Shown: positions 1 through 7,389, counted from the stretch's first letter. The stretch is DNA of 9,198 bases from SXXH01 sp041165735 (GCA_046341775.1 JBKDQQ010000185.1:1-9198); one strand, 5' to 3'. Numbers and translations are program-made. Notes: generated by a model from the letters alone, not told the origin.

Positions 1-783
1 GTCGCGACAGTCGCCGGGTTGGCGTGGTTGTTCCTACACCAAAGCACGGTCGAGCAGGTTGTTGTGGTCGAGCCTCGATCAGCTCCTGTTCTGGCAGCCG
101 AGGTGGTCGCCCCAACGATGGATGCGCCCAGAGAGGCTGCAGCCGCAGTGCCTGCGCCTCATGACGGGGAGCAGTTCATGTCGGACTTTTGGGGTGCAGA
201 GTGGCCACGCATCGAGAAGGAGCTCAGGAAGCAAGATGGCTGGGCGGATTACGACATGAAGAAGCTGCCCAAGCTGATGCCGATTGAAGAGGCGCTGCCG
301 CATATTCGCTCAAGATTGATGTGGAGTCCGGCCAAGCGCCAAGGCGTATTCACGATGTTCCACGAGACCGGCTGGGGATCCGGGCTCTTGGAGGACCGCG
401 ATTGGATCAAGACCAAGTACGCTAATGGCCTTGAGCTTGGCGATGCCGAATTTGCCATCATTGACGCAGAAATCGGGCCTGCCCAGGCCAAGCTGAGCGA
501 GTGCGTCAATCGGCTTGTTGATGCAATGGATGAGGCGCGGATGCGATTGTTCGACGCGCGCGACATGGCCATCTATCCTTTTTCGTCCGCTGGAGTCCGC
601 TATTCAAGGGAAGGCCAAAAAGGGATCGTTGATGGTACGGCAACTAGCCATGAGGGGTGGGGCGTTACTCATGTCGTGCTCGAGTCGGATATCCCGAACT
701 GGAGCGAGCTGCGCGCGGAGAATCTGGCCTTGATCGCCGAGCGGAACCGCCAGCTGAGGGCGGTGCTCGACAGGTTTCGTTGA
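1..783 (+). CDS. Unrecognised protein, probably membrane-anchored; 5' end outside window
   Basis: The frame is open from the first base of the window to the TGA at 781-783, so the true start is probably upstream. The first TTG in the window (19-21) has no convincing ribosome binding site. The first residues read hydrophobic (VATVAGLAWLFL), consistent with the end of a membrane anchor. An Ala/Pro/Val-rich linker follows, and then a soluble, charged domain of about 200 residues. Its last 30 residues (SELRAENLALIAERNRQLRA region) look like an amphipathic or coiled-coil helix. I do not recognise a family and assign no function. Base composition and codon choice are less GC-biased than in the genes to the right, which suggests a different history. 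The stop overlaps an ATG (TGATG), so it may once have been coupled to the degraded frame that follows. Confidence 0.6.
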   Translation, partial: VATVAGLAWLFLHQSTVEQVVVVEPRSAPVLAAEVVAPTMDAPREAAAAVPAPHDGEQFMSDFWGAEWPRIEKELRKQDGWADYDMKKLPKLMPIEEALPHIRSRLMWSPAKRQGVFTMFHETGWGSGLLEDRDWIKTKYANGLELGDAEFAIIDAEIGPAQAKLSECVNRLVDAMDEARMRLFDARDMAIYPFSSAGVRYSREGQKGIVDGTATSHEGWGVTHVVLESDIPNWSELRAENLALIAERNRQLRAVLDRFR

Positions 784-1013
784 TGCGGGCGGGGGACGAC
801 TTGCTGGGAGCCGAGTGATTTGCGCGTGGATGAAGTCGAAGTCCCCAAGCATGTGGTCCAGACGCGGAACGGCATGTACCGCGCAGGCAAGGCTGACTGG
901 TTGCTCTTGACGCTGCGCGACCGTCGATGCGGATGGCGAGATCACGGGCCTCGGACGGCTCCACTCATGCATCCGCTGCCACGAGAGCGCACCCTTTGAC
1001 GGGCTGTACGGAC

Positions 1014-1042
<29 letters not shown>
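783..1042 (+). pseudogene. Frameshifted remnant of a small CxxCH-containing coding region
   Basis: Protein-like sequence continues through this gap but in three successive frames. It begins with an ATG at 783 overlapping the preceding stop (MRAGDDLLGAE, stop at 816-818). It continues in a second frame from about 811 (VEVPKHVVQTRNGMYRAGKADWLLLT). It then moves to a third frame from about 911 (TVDADGEITGLGRLHSCIRC, then HESAPFDGLYGL). That last frame carries a CxxCH haem-attachment-type motif at 968-982 and stops at 1040-1042, overlapping the 3' end of the convergent acyl-CoA dehydrogenase gene. Each change of frame is in the same direction. Without a signal peptide the motif would not be haem-loaded in the periplasm, so this is probably decay of part of a larger exported protein, or two sequencing indels. 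No family is assigned. Confidence 0.4.
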
Positions 1043-2159
<1,117 letters not shown>

Positions 2160-2175
2160 CGTGGTCGTCCTGTAG

Positions 2176-2187
2176 GCCCGCGCGGGC
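2176..2187. repeat. Perfect 12-bp GC palindrome between two operon genes
   Basis: GCCCGCGCGGGC is fully self-complementary and sits in the 30-base spacer between the hydroxybutyryl-CoA dehydrogenase stop and the acyl-CoA dehydrogenase start. It could form a small intercistronic structure or simply reflect the high GC content. It leaves the downstream AGGA exposed. Confidence 0.3.
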
Positions 2188-2189
2188 GC

Positions 2190-3050
2190 TCAAGCGTAGT
2201 CGTAGAAGCCCTTCTTGGTCTTCTTGCCGAGGCGCCCCGCCGCGACATAGCGGCGCAGCAGCGGGCACGGACGGTACTTGTCGTCCCCGAGGCCCTTGTG
2301 GAGCACCTCCAGGATGTCGAGGCAGACATCCAATCCGATCAGGTCGGCCAGCGCCAGCGGACCCATCGGGTGGTTCATGCCAAGCTTCATCACCGTGTCG
2401 ATGCCTTCCTTCGTGGCGACACCTTCCATCAGGCAATAGACAGCCTCGTTGATCATCGGCATCAGCACGCGGTTGCTGACGAAGCCCGGGTAGTCGTTGG
2501 CTTCCACCGGCGTCTTGTCCAAGGAGCTCGAGCACTCGACGATCGTCTTGGTCGTGGCATCCGAGGTCTCTTGGCCGCGGATGATCTCGACGAGCTTCAT
2601 CAACGGCACCGGATTCATGAAGTGCATGCCGATCACGCGATCGGCGCGCTTGGTCGCCGCGGCGATCTCGGTGATCGAGATCGAGCTCGTGTTCGAGGCC
2701 AGGATGGTGCGCGCCGGGCACTGCGCGTCGAGCTGCGCGAAGATCTTCTTCTTGAGGTCGGGCCGCTCGCTGACGGCTTCGACCACCAGGTCCACATCGC
2801 CGATGTCTTCGACCTTGGTGCTCGTGCCCAAGCGCGCGCGCGACGCGGCTTGATGATCGGCGGTGATCACGCCCTTCTCGGCCAGCTTGGCGAGCGACTT
2901 CTCGATCGCGGCCACGCCTTTGGCGAGTCCTTCGGGATTGATGTCCACCAGGAGCACCTGCGCGCCGCACGAGGCGAAGACTTGCGCGATGCCATTGCCC
3001 ATCGTGCCCGCGCCGATGACGGCGACCTTCTTGAGGGTGCTGTCGCCCAT
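2190..3050 (-). CDS. hbd: 3-hydroxybutyryl-CoA dehydrogenase
   Basis: This NAD-dependent enzyme interconverts acetoacetyl-CoA and 3-hydroxybutyryl-CoA. The ATG at 3048-3050 gives 286 residues, the usual length of the single-function family. A start further upstream would add a low-complexity Arg/Ala leader encoded inside the thiolase gene. The Rossmann motif GAGTMG is at residues 13-18, and an acidic residue (D36) at the end of the second strand indicates NAD rather than NADP. Residues aligning with the human catalytic set by spacing are S122, H143 (in GMHFMNP), E155 and N193. The C-terminal helical domain ends with the typical GRLGKKTKKGFYDY motif. The gene starts one base after the thiolase stop and its GGAGG lies inside the thiolase coding end, so translation is probably coupled. 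Confidence 0.95.
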   Translation of the reverse strand: MGDSTLKKVAVIGAGTMGNGIAQVFASCGAQVLLVDINPEGLAKGVAAIEKSLAKLAEKGVITADHQAASRARLGTSTKVEDIGDVDLVVEAVSERPDLKKKIFAQLDAQCPARTILASNTSSISITEIAAATKRADRVIGMHFMNPVPLMKLVEIIRGQETSDATTKTIVECSSSLDKTPVEANDYPGFVSNRVLMPMINEAVYCLMEGVATKEGIDTVMKLGMNHPMGPLALADLIGLDVCLDILEVLHKGLGDDKYRPCPLLRRYVAAGRLGKKTKKGFYDYA

Positions 3051-3051
3051 C

Positions 3052-4239
3052 TCAGCAGGCCTCCACCGCGAGGCTGACCGCGTTGCCGCCGCCGAGGCAG
3101 AGGCTCGCCATGCCCGTCTTCTTGCCGCGTTGGCGCATGGCATGCAGCAGGGTGACGAGGATGCGCGCGCCCGAGGCGCCGATCGGGTGGCCGATAGCCA
3201 CCGCGCCGCCGTTGACGTTGACCTTCTCGGGGTCGAGCGCGAGCACCTTCGTCAACGCGCACGCCGCGGCCGAGAAGGCCTCGTTGATCTCGTGCAGGTC
3301 GTAGTCGCCCGGGGCGCGCCCGGCCTTGGCGGCGCAAGCCTTGATCGAGCGTTCCGGCGCCATCATGACCCACTCCGGCGCGCAACCGCCCGTCGCGTAG
3401 TGCGTGATCTTCGCCATCGGCACGAGGCCCAGCGCCTTGGCCTTGGCGGCGCTCATCACGACCAGCGCCGCCGCGCCGTCGTTGATCGACGACGCGTTGG
3501 CCGCCGTGACCGAACCCGTGCCGTCCGTGACGAAGGCCGGCTTGAGCTTGGCGATGCCGTCGGCGGTCGTGTCGCCGCGGACGCCCTCGTCCGTGTCGAA
3601 GCGCAACGGATCGCCCTTCCGCTGCGGGATCTCCACCGCGAAGATCTCGTCCTTGAACGCACCGGCGGACTGGGCGGCGCCCGCGCGTTGGTGCGAGCGC
3701 GCCGCGTACTCGTCCTGCATGCGGCGCGTGATCTCGTGCTTCTTCGCCACGAGCTCGCCCGTGTTGCCCATGTGGAAGTCGTTGTAGACGTCCCACAGGC
3801 CGTCGCCGACCATCGAGTCGATCAACTTGCCGTGGCCAAGGCGCACGCCCGCGCGCGCTTCCGGCAACAAGTACGGCGCGTTGGTCATGCTCTCCATGCC
3901 GCCCGCCACGACGATCTCCGCGTCGCCGGCCTTGATCGCCTGCGCGGCGAGCATCACCGACTTGAGGCCCGAGCCGCAGACCTTGTTGATCGTCACCGCC
4001 GCCACCGTGTCGGGGCAGCCGCCCTTGAGGGCCGCCTGGCGCGCGGGGTTCTGGCCGAGGCCGGCCTGCAGCACATTGCCCATGATCACCTCGTCCACCA
4101 GTTGCGGATCGAGGCAGGCGCGGCGCATGGCCTCCTTGACGGCCAAGGCGCCCAGTTGCGGGGCGGTGAAGCCCGCGAGGCTGCCTTGGAACTTGGCCAC
4201 CGCGGTGCGGCAGGCGCTGACGATGACGACTTCGGTCAT
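3052..4239 (-). CDS. atoB: Acetyl-CoA acetyltransferase (thiolase II)
   Basis: This enzyme condenses two acetyl-CoA to acetoacetyl-CoA or, in reverse, cleaves acetoacetyl-CoA. At 395 residues it has the standard length of biosynthetic-type thiolases. The nucleophilic cysteine is C88 in NKVCGSG. The NEAF motif lies at 319-322, the catalytic histidine is H351 in GHPIGASGAR, and the second catalytic cysteine is C381 in CLGGGN. The AGGMESMTNAPY segment at 112-123 is also typical. The start at 4237-4239 has GGAGAG roughly seven bases upstream. It is the first gene of the operon with hbd and an acyl-CoA dehydrogenase, which supports a four-carbon role (butyrate/crotonyl-CoA metabolism or the last turn of beta-oxidation). 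The direction of flux cannot be read from sequence. The symbol is used in the generic acetyl-CoA acetyltransferase sense. Confidence 0.95.
   Translation of the reverse strand: MTEVVIVSACRTAVAKFQGSLAGFTAPQLGALAVKEAMRRACLDPQLVDEVIMGNVLQAGLGQNPARQAALKGGCPDTVAAVTINKVCGSGLKSVMLAAQAIKAGDAEIVVAGGMESMTNAPYLLPEARAGVRLGHGKLIDSMVGDGLWDVYNDFHMGNTGELVAKKHEITRRMQDEYAARSHQRAGAAQSAGAFKDEIFAVEIPQRKGDPLRFDTDEGVRGDTTADGIAKLKPAFVTDGTGSVTAANASSINDGAAALVVMSAAKAKALGLVPMAKITHYATGGCAPEWVMMAPERSIKACAAKAGRAPGDYDLHEINEAFSAAACALTKVLALDPEKVNVNGGAVAIGHPIGASGARILVTLLHAMRQRGKKTGMASLCLGGGNAVSLAVEAC
3060..3064 (-). promoter_or_regulatory. Ribosome binding site of hbd inside the thiolase gene
   Basis: On the minus strand GGAGG is followed by nine bases and then the ATG at 3050. 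It decides the start over the longer in-frame extension and lies within the last codons of the upstream thiolase gene, supporting coupled translation. Confidence 0.7.
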
Positions 4240-4535
4240 GGCGGTCTCTCCGGATCGACTCTAGGCCGCGCTCGCCCCCTTGGGCAGGCGCGCCCCGACG
4301 CCGATTTTGGCGTGCGATGATAGTCGAGGCGCGACGCGGCGCGGCCACCGATTCCCGCCTTCCGCCGCGGAGCCGCGCGCCATCCGCTCGCCCGCCGCCG
4401 CCGCGCCCGCCCGCTCGCCCTCTCGCCTGCCCGGTCGGCCGCCCCCCGAGCCTTGGCGCGCGGGCCGTCCTTGCAGTCCCTTGATCGAGCGCGAGGGCGC
4501 GCGCCCGGCCCCTGCGGCCTCGCGCCGCGCCGGGC
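4240..4535. other. Non-coding gap between the YebC gene and the thiolase operon
   Basis: About 296 bases of very GC-rich sequence with a marked C/T bias on the plus strand around 4370-4450. Reading frames that cross it are low-complexity Arg/Ala/Pro translations, so I call no gene. The promoter of the thiolase operon should lie here, but I see no convincing -35/-10 pair or sigma54 site. A small inverted repeat (ACGCC, six bases, GGCGT) is at 4298-4313. Confidence 0.5.
4503..4535 (-). terminator. GC-rich hairpin directly after the YebC stop, possible terminator
   Basis: GCCGGGC/GCCCGGC arms (4529-4535 and 4503-4509) abut the stop codon of the YebC gene. Inside them a second pair of arms, GCCGC/GCGGC (4524-4528 and 4514-4518), continues the stem with a four-base bulge. 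There is no T-run after it on the minus strand, so it is at best a terminator-like or 3'-protecting hairpin. Confidence 0.3.
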
Positions 4536-5246
4536 TCAGCCGAGCGCCGCGTACACGCGGTGGCAGTCGTCGTGGTCGTCGATGGCGCGCAGGAAGGCCA
4601 CGACCTCGGCGCGCTGCGCGTCGTCGAGGACCACCAGGTCCTTGGGCTTGTACCCCATCTCCGACTTGGTCACCGCCCAACCGGCGGCGCGCAACGCCTT
4701 CGAGACGCTGTCGAGGTCGGTCGGCGCGCTGTAGAAGCGCCCGCCGCTCGTCTCGTCGTCGAGATCCTCGAGCTTCTCCACATCCTGCGCGCCGGCCTCG
4801 ATGGCGGCCTCCTCGAGGTCGCGCCCCTCGCCCTCGCGCGTCGCCTCGATGATCCCCACGTGGTCGAAGAGGAACATGACCTTCGAGCCGAACTGCCCCT
4901 CGCGGAACAGCATGCGCATGTCCGGCGCCGTGCGGTTCCTGTTGTCCGTCAGGCACTCGACGACGACCGGGACGTTGTGGGGCGCGTAGCCTTCGATCGT
5001 CACGAGTTCCATCTGCGCCGCGTCGGCGCCGCCACCCGCGCCACGCTTGATGGCGCGTTGGATGACGTCGTTGCTCACCGACTGCTTGCGCGCCGCCTCG
5101 ACGGCGACTTCAAGGCGCGGGTTGTGGGCCGGGTCGGGCACGCCCGTCTTGGCGGCCACGGTGATCTCGCGCACGAGCTTGGTCGTGATCGAGGCCCGCT
5201 TGTTGGCGGTGACTTCCTTCTTCGCGTGCAACCACTGGCGTCCCAT
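4536..5246 (-). CDS. YebC/PmpR-family protein (YeeN-like)
   Basis: At 236 residues this matches the YebC/PmpR family. Members have been described as DNA-binding transcriptional regulators, and more recently some as ribosome-associated factors helping translation of difficult sequences such as polyproline. The N-terminus (MGRQWLHAKK) resembles the YeeN branch (MGRKWANI type) rather than the commonest MAGHSKW start. Family features seen are TKLVREITVAAKTG at 22-35, the helix with VSNDVIQRAIKRG at 57-69, the strand with EGYAPHNVPVVVECLTDNRNRT at 85-106, the LFREGQFG and VMFLFDHVG segments, and a C-terminal DDCHRVYAALG tail. The start at 5244-5246 has no in-frame alternative nearby; the best Shine-Dalgarno-like AGGAAGG is about 14 bases away, which is long. 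The gene stands alone, with about 360 bases before it and 296 after it. Confidence 0.9.
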   Translation of the reverse strand: MGRQWLHAKKEVTANKRASITTKLVREITVAAKTGVPDPAHNPRLEVAVEAARKQSVSNDVIQRAIKRGAGGGADAAQMELVTIEGYAPHNVPVVVECLTDNRNRTAPDMRMLFREGQFGSKVMFLFDHVGIIEATREGEGRDLEEAAIEAGAQDVEKLEDLDDETSGGRFYSAPTDLDSVSKALRAAGWAVTKSEMGYKPKDLVVLDDAQRAEVVAFLRAIDDHDDCHRVYAALG

Positions 5247-5605
5247 GTCGCGTGCTCGTGCCTTCCTCGGCACGCCACCAGGGCGTACCGCACGCGATGG
5301 TAGCCCACGCACTGCTCGGCTGGCGAGCGGATCGGCGACTCTGCGGGGATTCCTATCAGCCAAGGCAAGAGGGACCGCCGCCCCGCAGGCGGGGACGCGC
5401 GACGAAAGGTGCCGGAGGTCAGGGTTGGTGCTTGTAGTCCGGCAAGCATTCGCGCGACCGTCGCAGCGGGACGGCGGAGTGACACACTCCTCGGCAAGAG
5501 GCCGAGGGAGTTGCTCGTCTAAGGTAGGCGGGACTCGTGCAGGGCCGACCGCCAACCCTCGGGAGCAGCACCTTGCACGAGTCCCATTATGGAAAGGTGG
5601 CACTG
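5247..5605 (-). other. Hairpin-rich non-coding region between the vWA gene and the YebC gene
   Basis: This 359-base stretch has no convincing gene: frames across it lack family-like sequence and conflict with each other. It is rich in inverted repeats. Besides the 12-bp stem at 5530-5585 there are four more: ACTCCTCGGC/GCCGAGGGAGT at 5486-5511 (one bulge), CCGTC/GACGG with a seven-base loop at 5458-5474, TGCTTG/CAAGCA with an eight-base loop at 5429-5448, and CCCCG/CGGGG with a four-base loop at 5381-5394. It lies downstream of the Ro-like genes and upstream of the YebC gene, so it may hold a structured RNA, 3' processing signals and the YebC promoter. I cannot assign these individually. Short GC stems can arise by chance in GC-rich DNA. 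Confidence 0.45.
5530..5585 (-). ncRNA. Candidate stem-loop RNA (Y-RNA-like position)
   Basis: Perfect 12-base inverted repeat, GGGACTCGTGCA at 5530-5541 and TGCACGAGTCCC at 5574-5585. On the minus-strand RNA the stem continues past one A-C mismatch with two more G-C pairs. The remaining loop can form an inner stem with wobble pairs around a CGA loop. It starts about 20 bases after the stop of the vWA gene, on the same transcript. Y RNAs bound by Ro60/Rsr are closed by a long terminal stem with a mismatch or bulge, and bacterial Y-like RNA genes often neighbour rsr; that is family knowledge. I do not see a tRNA-like T-loop consensus or a bona fide Ro-binding sequence, so the Y-RNA call is inference. 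A 3'-end stabilising hairpin is an equally simple reading. The plus-strand RNA would pair slightly better (a G-U replaces the mismatch), so the transcribed strand is not settled. Confidence 0.35.
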
Positions 5606-6421
5606 CTACGGCGCCACTGCGCCGCCGCCCCCTGGCGGCAGCTCGATCACTTCGATTTCCCCGACCCAGTGGTCGGTGCACATCCGGCCGGCGGCGTAGT
5701 CGGCCACCAGCTGGAACACATCGTCGGAGAACCCGCCGAGGTTCAGCACCTCCGGACGCTCCGGGAACTGCACCGAGCCATAGGGCTGCAGGTCGATGCA
5801 CACCATCCGCAGATCGGGCCACCGACCTTTGAGCCGCCGGAACTGGAACTCCGCGATTGCTCCGCGCGCAGAGAGGGATGCATCCATCCACGACTCGTTG
5901 TCCGAGAGGAACACGATCGTGTCCACGCGCTCACCGGCCTTCAGGAGCAACTCGAGCGGCACCGAGCAATTGGTTCCGCCGCCACACATGCTCGCCAACC
6001 GGCGCGAGGCGGCGAACACCCCCTCCCGTGGGTCGAGCTCGAACTGGTGGCATGCCATGTCGAACGGCAGCACCACGGCTCCCGGGTTGCGGCGCGCCAC
6101 GGCGCAGGCGTAGAGGGCCGCGACATCGACGCACGCCACCTTGGTCGTGCCGCCCCCTCGGGCTCCGGTCAGCGGGCTGCTCATCGAGCCGGAGACATCG
6201 ATGCACACCACGACCTTCCCGGGCAATTCCGGAAGCGCGTCCAGCGAGGACTCGAGCGCTTCCTCCAGGGCGGCGCGGACCTCCGCGGGAACCTGGTCGT
6301 CCAGGTTCATGCAGGCCGCCAGCAACTGGTACGGCATGGCGCCCGCCTTGCGCGGCGCCTCGCGGTCGCGCAGGCGCGCGGCCACGAACGCGGTCATGTC
6401 CATTCCTTGTCCGGCTTCCAT
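5606..6421 (-). CDS. vWA-domain half of a split Ro60/Rsr-like protein
   Basis: The 271-residue product matches the C-terminal half of bacterial Ro60 (Rsr) proteins. It opens with the helical segment FVAARLRDREAPRKAG and PYQLLAA, which in fused proteins directly follows the TROVE domain, and continues into a von Willebrand A fold. The metal-binding (MIDAS) elements are complete: DVSGSM at 75-80, T150 in GGGTNCS and SDNESW at 173-178. The typical GGFSDDVF (229-236) and HWVGEIE (251-257) follow. In Ro60 the vWA domain packs against the TROVE ring and helps form the RNA-binding particle. The start at 6419-6421 is chosen because AAAGGAG lies six bases upstream; an ATG further up in frame (6502) lies inside a hairpin and has no such signal. 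The gene is in the same frame as the TROVE gene upstream, separated from it by one TGA and 102 bases. Confidence 0.88.
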   Translation of the reverse strand: MEAGQGMDMTAFVAARLRDREAPRKAGAMPYQLLAACMNLDDQVPAEVRAALEEALESSLDALPELPGKVVVCIDVSGSMSSPLTGARGGGTTKVACVDVAALYACAVARRNPGAVVLPFDMACHQFELDPREGVFAASRRLASMCGGGTNCSVPLELLLKAGERVDTIVFLSDNESWMDASLSARGAIAEFQFRRLKGRWPDLRMVCIDLQPYGSVQFPERPEVLNLGGFSDDVFQLVADYAAGRMCTDHWVGEIEVIELPPGGGGAVAP

Positions 6422-6427
6422 GTCCGG

Positions 6428-6434
6428 CTCCTTT
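6428..6434 (-). promoter_or_regulatory. Strong Shine-Dalgarno of the vWA gene
   Basis: AAAGGAG on the minus strand, six bases before the ATG at 6421, is close to the ideal anti-16S match and spacing. It argues that the vWA half is translated as an independent protein and is not just the broken tail of the TROVE gene. Confidence 0.75.
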
Positions 6435-6473
6435 CCCCCCGCCTGCGCGAGGACTCGAGGTCTGTTCCATCGT

Positions 6474-6522
6474 GGAAGCGCGCGCCGCACGCCGCATGGC
6501 ATGCACGACAGCGCGCGCTTCC
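6474..6522 (-). repeat. 12-bp perfect inverted repeat right after the TROVE UGA
   Basis: The arms GGAAGCGCGCGC (6474-6485) and GCGCGCGCTTCC (6511-6522) are exactly complementary around a 25-base centre. The centre itself can pair (GCAU/AUGC with flanking pairs and one bulge), giving a 49-base hairpin. It begins one base after the TROVE stop codon and ends about 40 bases before the vWA ribosome binding site. There is no T-run, so it is not a classical terminator. Possible roles are 3' protection or processing between the two cistrons, attenuation, or stimulation of stop-codon readthrough. Confidence 0.7.
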
Positions 6523-6523
6523 G

Positions 6524-7345
6524 TCATTCACCCTCGACACTCGCCGTGCCGGTCGTCCCGAAGACGCCGTGCCTGGCGAAGTTGTTGAGGTTCATGCGCA
6601 ACTGCTGCCAACTGCAGCGCTGCGCCAGTTCCACCCATTCGTCTGCGGTCATTTGCAGACCAAGGGCCATTTCGAAGGGCACGCGCGGCAGCGGTTGGCT
6701 GGCGTCCGCAAGGCGGCGCTGGTAGGCGCGCACCTCCTCGGAGAGCAGGTTCTCGTCGTGCGGCTTGCCTAGCAGCCATGCGTAGAAGGCCCTTCGCGCG
6801 TCCGTTGCCGGACGCGGATGGACCATCGCCACGATGTCCGCCAAGGAAGGGCGACTGCCCACGCTGGCGTGGAGCAGTTGCACTTCGCTGCGCGCCTCCA
6901 ACCAATGGCGGATGACGCGCTTGGCGACCGTGCCGAACGAGCGTCGACCGGCCTGACCGGAACGCACGATCTCGACGAAGGTGCGCAAGGTCCGCGGACT
7001 GTCGATCACCTGCGGGAAGACGCGCTCGAAGAGCGCGGGATCCCGCCGAGACAAGAGCGCCAGCAACAGCGCCGGCATGTCCTTCATGCGCCCGCGCCGA
7101 CGCGCATACAGCGCGACGCGGGCCAAGTAGTCGGGTTCCACCCTGCGGGCGAGGTCGAGGATGGCGCGTCGCTGTTCGTCGTCCGACGCGTAGTAGGTGC
7201 TGTTGAGGCAACCCGTCGCCGCGTACTGGGCCAACTGGTGGCGCGCGCCGGGGTCGTAGCCGAGGCCTCCAGCCTCGTTCACCACCAACCCCGTTCCTCG
7301 ACCCTCGTCCGGCAGGCCGGAACCGGAGAGTCGCCGAGTTGTCAT
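6524..7345 (-). CDS. rsr: TROVE-domain half of a split Ro60/Rsr-like protein
   Basis: The 273-residue product is an almost complete TROVE domain, the HEAT-like ring that binds ends of misfolded RNAs and Y RNAs in Ro60. Seen in order: NEAGGLGYDPGARHQLAQYA at 23-42, TGCLNSTYYAS at 44-54, ALYARRRGRMKDMPALLLALLS at 78-99, the RSGQAGRRSFGTVAKRVI block at 128-145, SVGSRPSLADIVAMVHPRP at 161-179, and RMNLNNFARHGVF at 250-262, which in fused proteins leads straight into the vWA half. After that only ten non-conserved residues remain before the TGA at 6524-6526. Fused bacterial Rsr proteins are roughly 530 residues, so this is the N-terminal half alone. The start at 7343-7345 has AAAGG four bases upstream. 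A sigma54-type promoter and divergent rtcR lie just upstream, so RtcR-dependent induction is likely. Confidence 0.9.
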   Translation of the reverse strand: MTTRRLSGSGLPDEGRGTGLVVNEAGGLGYDPGARHQLAQYAATGCLNSTYYASDDEQRRAILDLARRVEPDYLARVALYARRRGRMKDMPALLLALLSRRDPALFERVFPQVIDSPRTLRTFVEIVRSGQAGRRSFGTVAKRVIRHWLEARSEVQLLHASVGSRPSLADIVAMVHPRPATDARRAFYAWLLGKPHDENLLSEEVRAYQRRLADASQPLPRVPFEMALGLQMTADEWVELAQRCSWQQLRMNLNNFARHGVFGTTGTASVEGE

Positions 7346-7356
7346 AGAGCCTTTCC

Positions 7357-7378
7357 GTCACCAGCACGCGCTGGCGAC
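7357..7378 (-). promoter_or_regulatory. Hairpin at the predicted 5' end of the TROVE mRNA
   Basis: On the minus-strand RNA GUCGCCAGC and GCUGGUGAC pair over nine positions (one G-U wobble) around a GCGU loop. The stem ends immediately before the GGAAAGG ribosome binding site at 7350-7356. Counting from the sigma54 -12 element, transcription should begin at about 7379, so the hairpin would sit at the very 5' end. Such terminal hairpins are known to protect mRNAs from 5'-end-dependent decay; that role here is inferred. Confidence 0.5.
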
Positions 7379-7389
7379 GACTCCCTGAA

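Noticed and set aside
2867..4348. Long open frames on both strands over the thiolase gene
   Set aside because: Compositional shadows. Only the 3052-4239 frame shows thiolase motifs.
5429..5511. tRNA or tRNA-like gene
   Set aside because: Some stems have tRNA-like dimensions, but there is no GTTCRA-type T-loop, no U33 in the seven-base loop and no acceptor pairing.
5247..5891. Upstream in-frame extension of the YebC gene
   Set aside because: It would run through the hairpin region into the vWA gene, and the extra sequence is not family-like. The MGRQWLH start matches YeeN-type N-termini.
6474..6526. Selenocysteine insertion element after the TROVE UGA
   Set aside because: The hairpin is close enough to the UGA, but the residue is in a non-conserved tail with no redox motif, and nothing in the window suggests selenoprotein synthesis. 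Readthrough or simple termination is more likely.
5537..6772. 411-codon plus-strand open frame antisense to the vWA and TROVE genes
   Set aside because: No recognisable domain and His/Arg-rich; the minus strand shows intact MIDAS and TROVE motifs.
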